64,000 nt of DNA, taken from NCBI GenBank assembly GCA_963761985.1, contig CAVXIT010000004.1:62001-126000 (forward strand), in the 5' to 3' direction. This DNA is from JACCTH01 sp963761985 (GTDB lineage Bacteria > Actinomycetota > Acidimicrobiia > Spongiisociales > ZC4RG35). Positions 43,223-52,226 of this stretch are shown one piece after another; the stretch's first letter is position 1; each line of letters begins with the position of its first letter. The notes beneath the pieces are model-generated. The model made no database searches. It saw nothing but the letters and a program-made list of their open reading frames with translations, and was not told the DNA's origin. A program made the position numbers and the translations under genes.

Positions 43223-44606
43223 GAACGCCGACGCACTCCTTCTATTTGGGGTCACCGGCGACCTCGCCAAGAAGAAGCTGTTTCCCGCTCTCTACGACCT
43301 CGTCGACGCCGGGCGACTCGACATTCCGGTCATCGGCGTTGCTTCGTCGGAATGGACCGACGAGGACCTGAAGCGGCGAGCGCGGGAGTCGCTCGAGAAC
43401 GCGGGCAAGAAGATCGACGACGAGGTCTTCAACCGCATGGTCGAGCGGCTCACCTATGTAGCTGGCAAATACGAAGACCCCGACATCTACCAACGGGTCG
43501 CACAAGCCGCCGGCGACGTGAAGATGCCGGTGGCCTATCTGGCCATTCCCCCTTCGTTGTTCGAAACGGTGATCGCCGGCCTCTCCTCAGTCGGGCTCAG
43601 TCGGGGCCGGGTCGTGGTCGAAAAGCCGTTCGGACGCGATCTCCAGAGCGCGCAAGAGCTCAACGAATTGCTCCACCAGCATTATCCGGAAAGCGCCATC
43701 TTTCGTATCGATCACTTTCTGGGCAAGGAACCGGTTCTCAACCTCCTCGTGTTTCGTTTCGCCAATGCGCTCCTCGAGCCGGTCTGGAACCGGCACTACA
43801 TCGACAACGTCCAGATCACGATGGCGGAGTCCTTCGGGGTTGAAGGGCGGGGGGCTTTCTACGACGGTGTCGGCGCTTTGAAGGATGTCTTTCAAAATCA
43901 CTTGCTGCAAGTTGTCAGCTTGCTGGCGATGGAGCCACCGGTTTCGGCCGGAGCCGATGCATTGCGCGACGAAACGGTGAAGGTCCTCAAGGCAATCGAC
44001 AGCATCGAGCCAGCCGAGGTGATTCGCGGCCAATACGACGGCTATCTCCGCGAGAAGGGTGTCGCTCCCGACTCGAACACCGAGACCTTTATTGCCCTCA
44101 AACTCGAGATCGATTCCTGGCGCTGGGCTGGGGTTCCCTTCCTCGTTCGGGCCGGTAAGGGGATGGCGACGACGTTGACCGAAGCGGTCGTCGAATTCAA
44201 AGCCCCACCCCGGATGCTTTTCGCTGATGCCGATCGCCCGGCCCACGCCAACACTTTGCAGTTCCGGATGAAGCCCGACTATCTGATCGGGTTGAGCCTG
44301 CAGGCGAAGAAGCCGGGCGAATTGCTCGTTTCCCACGACGTTGATCTCGACGTCCAAACCGAGACCGAGGTGGGCTTCGAAGGACCGGAGGCCTACGAAC
44401 GGCTGCTGGGCGATGCCCTCGCCGGAGATCAGCGACTCTTCGCCCGCGAGGACACCGTCGAAGAAGCGTGGCGAATCGTTGACCCGGCAATCACCCACCC
44501 CACGCTCGTGCAGCCCTACGAGTTCGGCTCTTGGGGGCCTGCTTCCGTCTCGACGCTGATCGGGCCGCGCGGCCACTGGCACGCCGGAGAGGATCTATCG
44601 GACTGA
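43215..44606 (+). CDS. zwf: glucose-6-phosphate dehydrogenase
   Basis: First step of the oxidative pentose phosphate pathway and a major NADPH source. The 463-residue protein has the nucleotide loop GVTGDLAKKKLFPAL, the catalytic RIDHFLGKEPVLNLL (His and Lys), and EKPFGRDLQSAQELN. GTG 43215 starts inside the end of gnd; a longer frame upstream overlaps gnd entirely. The next gene begins inside its stop (TGATG). Confidence 0.97.
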   Translation: MAENADALLLFGVTGDLAKKKLFPALYDLVDAGRLDIPVIGVASSEWTDEDLKRRARESLENAGKKIDDEVFNRMVERLTYVAGKYEDPDIYQRVAQAAGDVKMPVAYLAIPPSLFETVIAGLSSVGLSRGRVVVEKPFGRDLQSAQELNELLHQHYPESAIFRIDHFLGKEPVLNLLVFRFANALLEPVWNRHYIDNVQITMAESFGVEGRGAFYDGVGALKDVFQNHLLQVVSLLAMEPPVSAGADALRDETVKVLKAIDSIEPAEVIRGQYDGYLREKGVAPDSNTETFIALKLEIDSWRWAGVPFLVRAGKGMATTLTEAVVEFKAPPRMLFADADRPAHANTLQFRMKPDYLIGLSLQAKKPGELLVSHDVDLDVQTETEVGFEGPEAYERLLGDALAGDQRLFAREDTVEEAWRIVDPAITHPTLVQPYEFGSWGPASVSTLIGPRGHWHAGEDLSD

Positions 44607-45212
44607 TGGCATCCGAGTTGGTGCTGGTTCGACACGGTCAAACCGAGTGGAACATCAGCGGCCAGCACACCGGACGGAGCGACATCCCTTTGACCGACAT
44701 GGGTCGGCAACAAGCCCTGGCTCTGAAGGGCAAGCTCGATGGCTATCAATTCGAATCGGTCCTGACCTCGCCCCTCTCCCGCGCGCGCGACACTGCAGAG
44801 CTAGCCGGCTTTGGCCCGATCTTTACAGCCCGCCGAGATCGTCGAAGACTTGGCCGAGTGGGACTACGGCATCTATGAAAGCCGCTCTACCCGCGACGTC
44901 CGCCAGGAGATCCCGATGTGGAGCGTGTGGACCCACGAGATCATCGGCGGCGAGTCGATCGGTCAATTGGGTGCCCGTTGCGATCGGGTCATCGCCCGCA
45001 CCGAGGCGATCGAGGGTCCGGTGGCGATCTTCGGTCACGGACACGCGATGCGCGTGCTGGGAGCGCGGTGGATGGGGCTGTCACCCCAAACCGGGGCGAA
45101 CCTGGTTCTCGAGACGGCGTCGGTCTCGGTGCTGGGCTGGGAACGCCAGAACCGAGCAATCATCCACTGGAACGATTGCTGCGAACCACGCGTCGAGGAG
45201 CATCCGTACTGA
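44606..45212 (+). CDS. histidine phosphatase-superfamily (phosphoglycerate mutase-like) protein, apparent +1 frameshift
   Basis: A ~200-residue phosphohistidine phosphatase/mutase. The catalytic RHG motif is in LVLVRHGQTEWN and the second His in FGHGHAMRVLGARW. The frame changes by +1 between about 44813 and 44831. Upstream it reads RARDTAELAGFG; downstream PAEIVEDLAEWDYGIYE, the family's expected continuation. Total length with one base skipped is a normal 202 codons. Encoded directly after zwf, so a sugar-phosphate substrate is plausible but not proven. Confidence 0.85.
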
Positions 45213-45258
45213 CGCGCGGTTGTCCTGGTTAACTGAACGGGTTTAGCGAGGATTGTCA

Positions 45259-48200
45259 ATGGAGCTGACAAGGCGAGATCTCCTCAAGCTCGGCGCGCTG
45301 ACTGCCGTCGTCTCGCCTCTCGGCTTCGATCTTCGACCCGCTCAAGCGGCGATGCTCGAGCTCAAGATCAGCCGCGCCGACGAAATCCGGTCAATCTGCC
45401 CCTATTGCGCGGTCGGTTGCTCGATGATCGCCTATGTCGGTGGGGGCGGACAGACACAGAGTTTCAACACCACCCCCCACCTCATCCACATCGAAGGCGA
45501 CCCCGACAGCCCGGTCAACGGTGGGTCGCTCTGTCCCAAGGGTGCGGCCACCATGCAACTGGCTCTCTCTGAGGACCGGGTCCACCACCCGATGTACCGG
45601 GCCGGAGGCGCAACTGAGTGGCAGCGAATCTCCTGGAACGACGCGCTCGACCGACTCGCCCGTTTGATGAAGACCGCCCGCGACGAGCGTTTCGTCGCCA
45701 CCGATGCCGAAGGCAACACCGTCAACCGCAATGAGGGTTTTGCCTGGGGTGGAGGTGCCACCATCACCAACGAAGAGGGCTACCTCGTCACCAAGTTCAT
45801 GCGGTCGATGGGGGTGGTGGGCCTGGAGCAACAGGCCCGGCTCTGACACGGTCCGACGGTGGCCAGTTTGGCCGCCACGTTTGGCCGGGGGGCCATGACC
45901 AATCACTGGGTGGACTTCAAGAACTCCGACGTGTTCTTGGTGATCGGCGCCAACCCGGCGGAGAACCATCCCTGCGGTTGGAAGTGGGCCTTTGTCGCTC
46001 GCGATACCAGAGGGGCGAGGATCATCCACGTCGATCCCCGCTTCACCCGCACGTCGGCCACGGCCGACAAGTGGGTCGCGATTCGGGCCGGCACCGACAC
46101 CGCCTTCTTCGGCGGAATGATCAAGTACATCCTCGATAACGAGCTCTATCACGACGAGTACCTGAAGCTTCATACCAATGCTTCCTTCATCGTGGCCGAG
46201 GGATTCTCGTTCAGCGACGGTCTCTTCTCGGGCTATGACGAAGCCACCCGCAAGTACGACACCACGACCTGGGACTACGAACGAGAGACTCCGCCTGTTG
46301 CCGGCGACGAGGGTGGACCCACCCAGACCGAGGGCTTTGCCATGCGAGACCCGACCCTGCAGCACCCGCGCAGCGTTTTCCAGCTGCTGAAGCAGCACTA
46401 CGAGCGGTACACCCCCGAGGTGGTTGAAGAAGTCACCGGCATCCCGGCTGATCAGTTCGTCGAAATCGCCCAGGAGTTTGGCGCCACCGGGGTGCCCGAC
46501 AAGGTCGGCAACATCGTCTATGCGGTCGGCCTGACACATCACACCCAGGGATCCCAAATGATCCGCGCTGCCGCCCTCGTTCAACTTTTGCTGGGAAACG
46601 TGGGCCGGCCCGGGGGAGGCATGAATGCCGAACGAGGCCATGCCAACATCCAGGGCAACACCGACAACGCCCAGTCCTGGGACATCCTCCCCGGCTATCT
46701 GAACATCCCCAGACCGGGGACGACGACGATCGACGAGTACGTCGACACCTCGGCGCTCACCCAGCTCGACCCCGACGCGGTCAACTACTTCGGTACCAAC
46801 TACCGGAAGTTCCTCGTGAGCTTGGCCAAGGCCTGGTACGGCGACGCCGCCACGGCCTCCAACGAATACGCCTTCGACTACTTCCCGAAACCGGACAAGA
46901 ACTGGTCGTGGATGACCTTCTATGACGAGGCGCTCGCCGGCCGCCTCCACGGCCTCTTCAACAGCGGCATGTCAAGCGTGAATATCGGTCCCGACTCAAA
47001 CCGGGTCATCAGAGCGTTGTCGAACCTGAGGTGGTTGGTCGTGATGGATCCCTTCCCGACCGCATCCTCCGAGTTCTGGCACGGTGATGGCATCGACCCA
47101 GCCGAAGTAGGCACCGAAGTGTTCTTCCTTCCCACTACTCACTGGATCGAGAAGTCGGGCGCATTTGTGAATTCGGGACGATGGACGCAGTGGAAGCACG
47201 CCGCGCTGCCGGCCGAAGACGACGTCAAAGACGACGTCTATATCCTCGCCCAACTTTTGCACCGGCTCCGCCGGCTCTACCAGGATGAGGGCGGGCCGTT
47301 TCCTGATCCGATCATGGACCTGACCTGGGCGTACTCGAATCCGGACAATCCACCTTTGGAGGAGGTCTCCCAGGAGATCAACGGCCGCGACCTTTCGACC
47401 GGTGAGCAGCTGGCGACCTTCAACGATGCCAAGGACGATGGCTCCACCTCGATCGGCAACTGGCTCTACACCGGATCGTGGACCGAGGAAGGGAACCAGA
47501 TGGACCGCCGCGGCACTGATGACCCCACCGGTCTCGGTTACTTTCACAACTGGGCGTGGTCCTGGCCCGCAAATCGGCGCGTTCTATATAACCGGGCGTC
47601 GGCCGACGCTCAAGGTCGAGCATGGGACTCGTCTCGCCCCGGCATCACCTGGAACGGCGAGAGATGGGTGGGTGATGTCCCCGACTTCACCCCGGACTCC
47701 TCGCCGCGTGAAAGGAAGGGCTCCTTCATCATGACCGGGGAGGGTGTGGCCCGGTTGTTCGCTCCTGGCAGCCTGATGGGCGACGGCCCCATCCCGGAGC
47801 ACTACGAACCGGTGGAGTCACCGGTCCAGAACGTGCTCAGCCCCACGCGGCACGTGCCGACCACGATTCTCTACGAAGGTGTCGCGGCCAGCTTTGCCGA
47901 AGACGACAGCGAGTACCCCTATGTCGCCACCACCTACCGCGTCACCGAGCATGAGCACTTCGTCACCCAGTACGTTCCCTACCTGGTGGAGGCGATGCCC
48001 GACTTCTTCATCGAGCTGCCCCGCGAGCTCGCCGCCGAGAAGGGAATCAATGACCTCGATCAGGTACGGGTTCTGTCCAAGCGTGGCCAGGTGCAAGGGG
48101 TTGCTTTGGTCACGAAACGGATGCGGCCACTGCGGCTGGGGACCAAAGTCGTCTACCAGGTTGGGATACCGGTTCACTGGCACCCGACCGGTGGCCACGG

Positions 48201-48309
48201 GAAGGGCAACACGGCGCAGATGGTCAACCTGCTCACTCCCTACATCGGCGACGGCACCACGGTGACCCCCGAGTTCAAGGCATTCCTCGTGAATGTGGAG
48301 CGGGCGTAG
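45259..48309 (+). CDS. fdnG: formate dehydrogenase-N/O major subunit, selenoprotein
   Basis: The catalytic alpha subunit oxidising formate, 1016 residues including selenocysteine. The TGA at 45844-45846 is codon 196, the same position as Sec196 of E. coli FdnG, and is followed by HGPTVASLAATFGRGAMTNHW. A stop there would leave only the first domain. N-terminus: twin-arginine signal TRRDLLKLG (Arg 5-6), so the folded enzyme is exported. A 4Fe-4S site (CPYCAVGCS ... GSLCPKG) and molybdo/tungsto-bis-MGD dinucleotide-binding domain follow; the C-terminal cofactor domain includes HWHPTGGHGKGNTAQ. ATG 45259 has GAGG seven bases upstream; the TTG two codons upstream is less likely. Confidence 0.95.
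45844..45885 (+). promoter_or_regulatory. bacterial SECIS element
   Basis: Starts at the in-frame TGA. Eleven bases after it a perfect 7-base-pair stem GGTGGCC/GGCCGCC (45858-45864 with 45870-45876, one G-T pair) holds the loop AGTTT. Spacing and stem length fit SelB-dependent SECIS hairpins, and the first bases (TGACACGG) are like E. coli fdnG. Neither SelB nor tRNA-Sec is encoded in this window. Confidence 0.85.
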
Positions 48310-49253
48310 TGGTAACTACTACCAACCTCGGCCTCACCGTTCGCCGTGAGTCGGCCACTCCGGCTTCGGGGACCAACATCCGTCGCGACCACTCAACCAA
48401 AGCCACGGAAGTCTCCAAGCTGATCGACATCGACCTATGCATTGGCTGCAAGGCATGCGAGGTCGCTTGCAAAGAATGGAACGATCTCGAGGTCGAAGAA
48501 ACGCATCTTTTCTCGGGTTACCAGAGCCATCCCGATCTCACCCCCAACACGTGGGATCTGATGCGATTCAACGAGGTGGAACTGGCCGGTGGCGCGCTCG
48601 CCTGGCTAATCCGCAAGGACTCCTGTCTGCACTGCGACGAGCCGGGTTGTCTTCTCGCCTGTCCGGCGCCCGGCGCGATCATCCAATACGAGAACGGGAT
48701 CGTCGATTTCAACCAGGACGCCTGCATCGGATGCCAGTACTGCGTGGCCGGCTGCCCATTTGACATTCCGCGCTTCGACACGGTGACGAAGAAGGTCTAC
48801 AAGTGCACGCTTTGTATCGACCGGGTGAGCACCGGCCTCGAACCTGCCTGCGTCAAAGCGTGCCCAACGGGCGCGATCCGATACGGGACCAAGGAAGACA
48901 TGCTCGCCTACGGACATGACAAGGTTGAAAAGCTCAAAGCTCGTGGCTTCAACGATGCCGTTCTCTACGATCCGGTCGGGGTTGGTGGGCTGCACATGAT
49001 GTACGTCGTGCCCCGGGGGGAGATTCTCGAGCAGTACGGGCTCCCGGTGGACCCCACCGTCACCGCCCCGGTCAGCTTTCCGCCGATGATGGGTGCGCTG
49101 CGCAAGGTTGGCGCCACTGCCAGCTGGGCCGGTCTCCTCGCCGCCATTGTCTACTTCCTCAAGACCGGCCGCCGTTATCCACCGCCTGAAACCGTCGCCG
49201 TGGAAGAGGCGTACGAAATGGGACGCCAGGAAGAAGCAAGCCACGATGGCTGA
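48309..49253 (+). CDS. fdnH: formate dehydrogenase iron-sulfur (beta) subunit
   Basis: A 314-residue electron-transfer subunit with four 4Fe-4S motifs: CIGCKACEVACK, CLHCDEPGCLLACP, CIGCQYCVAGCP and CTLCIDRVSTGL...CVKACP. A C-terminal membrane helix (SWAGLLAAIVYFL) anchors it to the membrane beside the gamma subunit. GTG 48309 overlaps the fdnG stop by one base; its own stop overlaps the gamma ATG by eight bases. Confidence 0.96.
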   Translation: MVTTTNLGLTVRRESATPASGTNIRRDHSTKATEVSKLIDIDLCIGCKACEVACKEWNDLEVEETHLFSGYQSHPDLTPNTWDLMRFNEVELAGGALAWLIRKDSCLHCDEPGCLLACPAPGAIIQYENGIVDFNQDACIGCQYCVAGCPFDIPRFDTVTKKVYKCTLCIDRVSTGLEPACVKACPTGAIRYGTKEDMLAYGHDKVEKLKARGFNDAVLYDPVGVGGLHMMYVVPRGEILEQYGLPVDPTVTAPVSFPPMMGALRKVGATASWAGLLAAIVYFLKTGRRYPPPETVAVEEAYEMGRQEEASHDG

Positions 49254-49900
49254 GATCCTCACCGCCGAGGAACGGGCTCGCGAGCACCAGCCCCGGGTCG
49301 TCCTTCGTCATACCTTCGGGATCCGGGTGATGCACTGGTGGACCGCGGTGACCTTTATCTATCTCCTCCTGTCTGGGTTCGCCCTCGGCTATCCGCGGAT
49401 GGCGTGGTTGCTGGATCTCATGGGCGGCGGGCAGAGCGTGCGATTTCTTCATCCCTGGGTCGGTCTGGGTTTTGTTGTTGGGTTCGGCTTCATGCTCGTT
49501 CTGTGGCTCCGCCAAATGACTTTCCAATCGGAAGATAGGGAATGGTTCCGCCAGCTCGGCAAGTACGTCCGCACCGGACACACTGACACCGACACCGACA
49601 AATGGAACGGCGGTCAGAAGTCCTACTACTGGTTCACGATCGTCAACGGGTTTCTGCTTGCTGCTCACCGGCATTCCCCTTTGGTTCCCCGACCTGCTGC
49701 CGCGGCAGCTGAACCTCATATCCCGATTCGGACACCATGGTCTGTTCCTGCTGGCAGCCGGTTTCTTTGCCGTCCACGTCTACCTCTCCACGGCCGCCTT
49801 TCCCGGCACCTTCCGTTCGATGACCTCGGGAACAGTTGAGCGTGCTTGGGCCGCTTTCCATCACCCGCGTTGGTTCCGCCGCCTCGAGAGGAAGAATTAG
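49246..49900 (+). CDS. fdnI: formate dehydrogenase cytochrome b (gamma) subunit, apparent +1 frameshift
   Basis: The diheme membrane subunit passing electrons to quinone. The first part (HTFGIRVMHWWTAVTFIYLL, LHPWVGLGFVVGFGF, WNGGQKSYYWFTIVNGFLL) is followed by a +1 shift near 49660. The second part reads LLLTGIPLWFPDLLPRQLN and SRFGHHGLFLLAAGFFAVH in the next frame. Heme-ligand histidines occur in both halves. Removing one base gives ~218 residues, normal for the family. Without the fix the product ends after a nonsense tail. Frames then lead into fdhE. Confidence 0.85.
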
Positions 49901-50644
49901 TGGTCCCGAAGCGCGCTGGCGGCCCTGGTGATTTCCTCGGCCGGTTGCAACGATTGCGAAGCATCGACAGCGAGGGTGTTTCGGTCGACGCCTTCGCTTT
50001 TCACGATGCCGTGCTGCGGTGGCAGGTTGCCCGAAACCCGAGTGCCAAATCTCTGGCAGAAGAAACACGACAGGCCATTGAGTCGCTTGAAAGCGTTGCG
50101 CCCGAGCCCATGCACGGAGCTGCGAGTGTTATTGACGCTGCCCTGGTCGAGGAATGGCTTGCAAACCGCGAGGTCGGCGCGTCGGTCTCAATGTGGCTTC
50201 GCATTGGCAGTGCTCCGGTCCTCGAAGCCGTGGCTCAGTCCTTTGTGATATCGGCTGACTGGACCGAGTCGGATCTGCCCCGTGTGTCGAGGCATCCCTC
50301 AGGTCTCGGCAATCGTCGAGGAGTCGGACGAGTTCATGCAGGGCTCGCCGCGCTACCTGATTTGCTCTCGTTGCGCGTATTGGTGGCGATTTGCCAGGGC
50401 GACCTGTCCGACCTGCGGTGAACACGATCCGAAGAACCTCGGGTCGTTCCGCGCCGAGGCCTGGCCTTGGGCGCGCATCGACAACTGCGAGTCGTGCCGT
50501 TCCTACATAAAGACCTTCGATCTCCGAGAGCAAGGCGCTGGTCCTGTTGTTCCCCTGATCGACGATCTCGCCACCATCGCCCTTGACCTCTGGGCCCAAG
50601 ACCAGGGCTTCAACCGAAGGGCCCCTTCATTCGCCGGCGTTTGA
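49900..50644 (+). CDS. fdhE: formate dehydrogenase accessory protein FdhE, apparent +1 frameshift
   Basis: FdhE helps assemble the iron-sulfur/heme parts of exported formate dehydrogenase. GTG 49900 shares a base with the fdnI stop. The first frame gives a helical N-terminus to VISADWTESD. One base must then be skipped near 50273 to give CPVCRGIPQVSAIVEESDEF, the first zinc pair, followed by YLICSRCAYWWRFARATCPT, CGEHDPKN, then NCESCRSYIKTFDL. Four CxxC motifs in two rubredoxin-like folds are typical. The broken frame could mean a pseudogene or a sequence error. Confidence 0.8.
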
Positions 50645-50652
50645 ACCCGGAC

Positions 50653-51828
50653 CTACGGCGGTTCGATTTCGACGAGGTGTTTGATGCCGAGGGGGCTGGT
50701 CCATTCGAAGGTGACTTCGTCGATCAGTTCGAGGCGCCAGCCGCCTTGGTCTTTGGTGCCGTGGTTGTGGTTGCAGAGCGGGTTGAGGTTGTGGTCGGTG
50801 GTGGGTCCGCCGTCGGTCCAGCGTTGCCGGTGGTCCAAGTCGGCATGGGTAGAAGGGTTGCGGCAGCCGGGGAAGACGCAGTGGGGGTAGCGGGTTTCGA
50901 TGCGGCGTCTTTGCGGGCGGCTGGGTCGTCTCCGGGTGGTGCCGTTGGAGACGATTTGGTCTCCGTCGATGACGTAGAACCGCCATTCGGAATGTTGCTG
51001 TTCTGAAACTTGGCGGGCGATGTCGGCGACGACCGGGCCGAACCCGGGGACCTCGCCGGGATTCTCGTCCATTTCCATCAGGGTGGTGAGGTCGACGCGG
51101 ATGTCGACGATCGGTCTCCGACCCCGGTTCTGATGTTGTAGACAGCCAACCAGGAGGTCTAAGCCGACATCGCTGCGGAGCTGGTCCAACGTCCGCGGTT
51201 CGTCTTCGGTTCCTTGCGCCCGTGCGTAGCTGTCGATCCGGTCGAAAGCCAGGGCGGCCTGGTCGGGGGCAACGTTGTACAGGTGGAGGTTGGCGGTGCC
51301 GTCGTCGTTGGCGTCGAGGACCACTTTCCGTTCTTTGAGCCCGGCCTGGTAGCGGTCGGCCGCGGCTTCCGGGTTGGCTTCTAACAACAGCCGGCGGAGC
51401 CGGGCCCGGATCTGGCCGGTGGTCTGCCGTTCGGCACGCTCCAAGATCTTGCCGGCCACCGCGGCCGCCACTTCCGAGTCGACCCCGGTGAGCCCGTAGA
51501 CGATGGTTTTCGCCTTCGCCAGGTCGATCTCCCCGGCAGCAAAAGCATCGCCCACCGCGGGCAGGTCGGCTAGCTCCCAGGCAAAGTTGAGCTCAGCCTC
51601 GGCCCGACGCCGGGTCCAGGTCAAAGCCGCCGCCACCTCATCGGCGGCATATTCATAACCGACCTCGGGCACCGCCTCGGCCACCGCGTCGGCCACCGCG
51701 ACCAGCTGGCGGTAGAAGTGGGCTTGGAGCTGGCCGATTTGTCGGTGGCATGCCCGCAACCCGGCGACCAACTCTTCCCCCTTGGAAGTGGCCGTGTCGG
51801 ACTTCTCGATCTCCCGTGTATCGAACAT
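50653..51828 (-). CDS. DUF222/HNH endonuclease domain protein
   Basis: A 391-residue protein with the N-terminal DUF222 helical domain (about 40-270) and a C-terminal HNH nuclease motif (CVFPGCRNPSTHADLDHRQR, WTDGGPTTDHNLNPLCNHN). This combination is common and often multi-copy in Actinobacteria, related to 13E12-type repeat proteins. Such genes behave like mobile or polymorphic elements. It lies between the formate dehydrogenase and csoR operons in the opposite direction and is probably an insertion. Codon use is a little more repetitive than that of its neighbours (many CCG/GGT). Confidence 0.9.
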   Translation of the reverse strand: MFDTREIEKSDTATSKGEELVAGLRACHRQIGQLQAHFYRQLVAVADAVAEAVPEVGYEYAADEVAAALTWTRRRAEAELNFAWELADLPAVGDAFAAGEIDLAKAKTIVYGLTGVDSEVAAAVAGKILERAERQTTGQIRARLRRLLLEANPEAAADRYQAGLKERKVVLDANDDGTANLHLYNVAPDQAALAFDRIDSYARAQGTEDEPRTLDQLRSDVGLDLLVGCLQHQNRGRRPIVDIRVDLTTLMEMDENPGEVPGFGPVVADIARQVSEQQHSEWRFYVIDGDQIVSNGTTRRRPSRPQRRRIETRYPHCVFPGCRNPSTHADLDHRQRWTDGGPTTDHNLNPLCNHNHGTKDQGGWRLELIDEVTFEWTSPLGIKHLVEIEPP

Positions 51829-51912
51829 CTGTTCTGATAAATGTACGACCCGCCCGTGACAAATTCAATCCCCCCGATCGCGAATCCGAGAATATTTCTG
51901 AGAAGACATACA

Positions 51913-51929
51913 ATACCCTCCTAGGGTAT
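51913..51929. promoter_or_regulatory. CsoR operator candidate
   Basis: Near-perfect palindrome ATACCCT-CC-TAGGGTAT, 12 bases before the csoR ATG and next to an AT-rich stretch that could be the -10 box. CsoR sites typically have TACCC and GGGTA arms. Binding of apo-CsoR would repress csoR-copB, and Cu(I) would release it. Confidence 0.75.
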
Positions 51930-51941
51930 AAAGGAGCCACT

Positions 51942-52226
51942 ATGCCAGGTTATGAAATCAACAAAGACGACTATCTCAAGCGGCTTGCCCGGATCGAGGG
52001 CCAGGTGCGCGGGCTGCAGCGAATGATCACAGAGGACAAATACTGCATAGATGTACTGACCCAGCTCAACGCGGCTTCGGCGGCTTTGAAGGGTGTCGCG
52101 GTCGGGTTGCTTGACGAGCACGTCAGGCACTGTGTCAGCCAAGCAGCGAAAGCTGGCACCGATGCGCAAGCAGACAAGATGGTCTCGGAGGCAACGCGCG
52201 CAATCGAGCGATTAGTGCGATCGTGA
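51942..52226 (+). CDS. csoR: copper-sensing repressor CsoR
   Basis: A 94-residue helical regulator of the DUF156/CsoR family. Cu(I) ligands C-H-C are present: Cys in YCIDVLTQ, His and Cys in HVRHCVSQAA. The N-terminal KRLARIEGQVRGLQRMI is the family hallmark. AAGGAG precedes ATG 51942. It overlaps the P-type ATPase gene by four bases, so repressor and pump are made together. Confidence 0.93.
   Translation: MPGYEINKDDYLKRLARIEGQVRGLQRMITEDKYCIDVLTQLNAASAALKGVAVGLLDEHVRHCVSQAAKAGTDAQADKMVSEATRAIERLVRS

Noticed and set aside
45844..45846. Stop codon that would make fdnG two separate genes or a pseudogene
   Set aside because: The position matches E. coli Sec196, the flanking motif is conserved and a SECIS-like hairpin follows, so selenocysteine is the better reading.
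45391..46950. 519-codon minus-strand frame across fdnG
   Set aside because: It is a shadow of the formate dehydrogenase gene; its Gly/Val-rich translation matches no family I recognise.
6950..50644. Programmed +1 frameshifting as a general feature
   Set aside because: The shift sites share no slippery heptamer or shared context that I can see, and two lesions are deletions, so sequence error remains simpler. Kept only as a finding to test.
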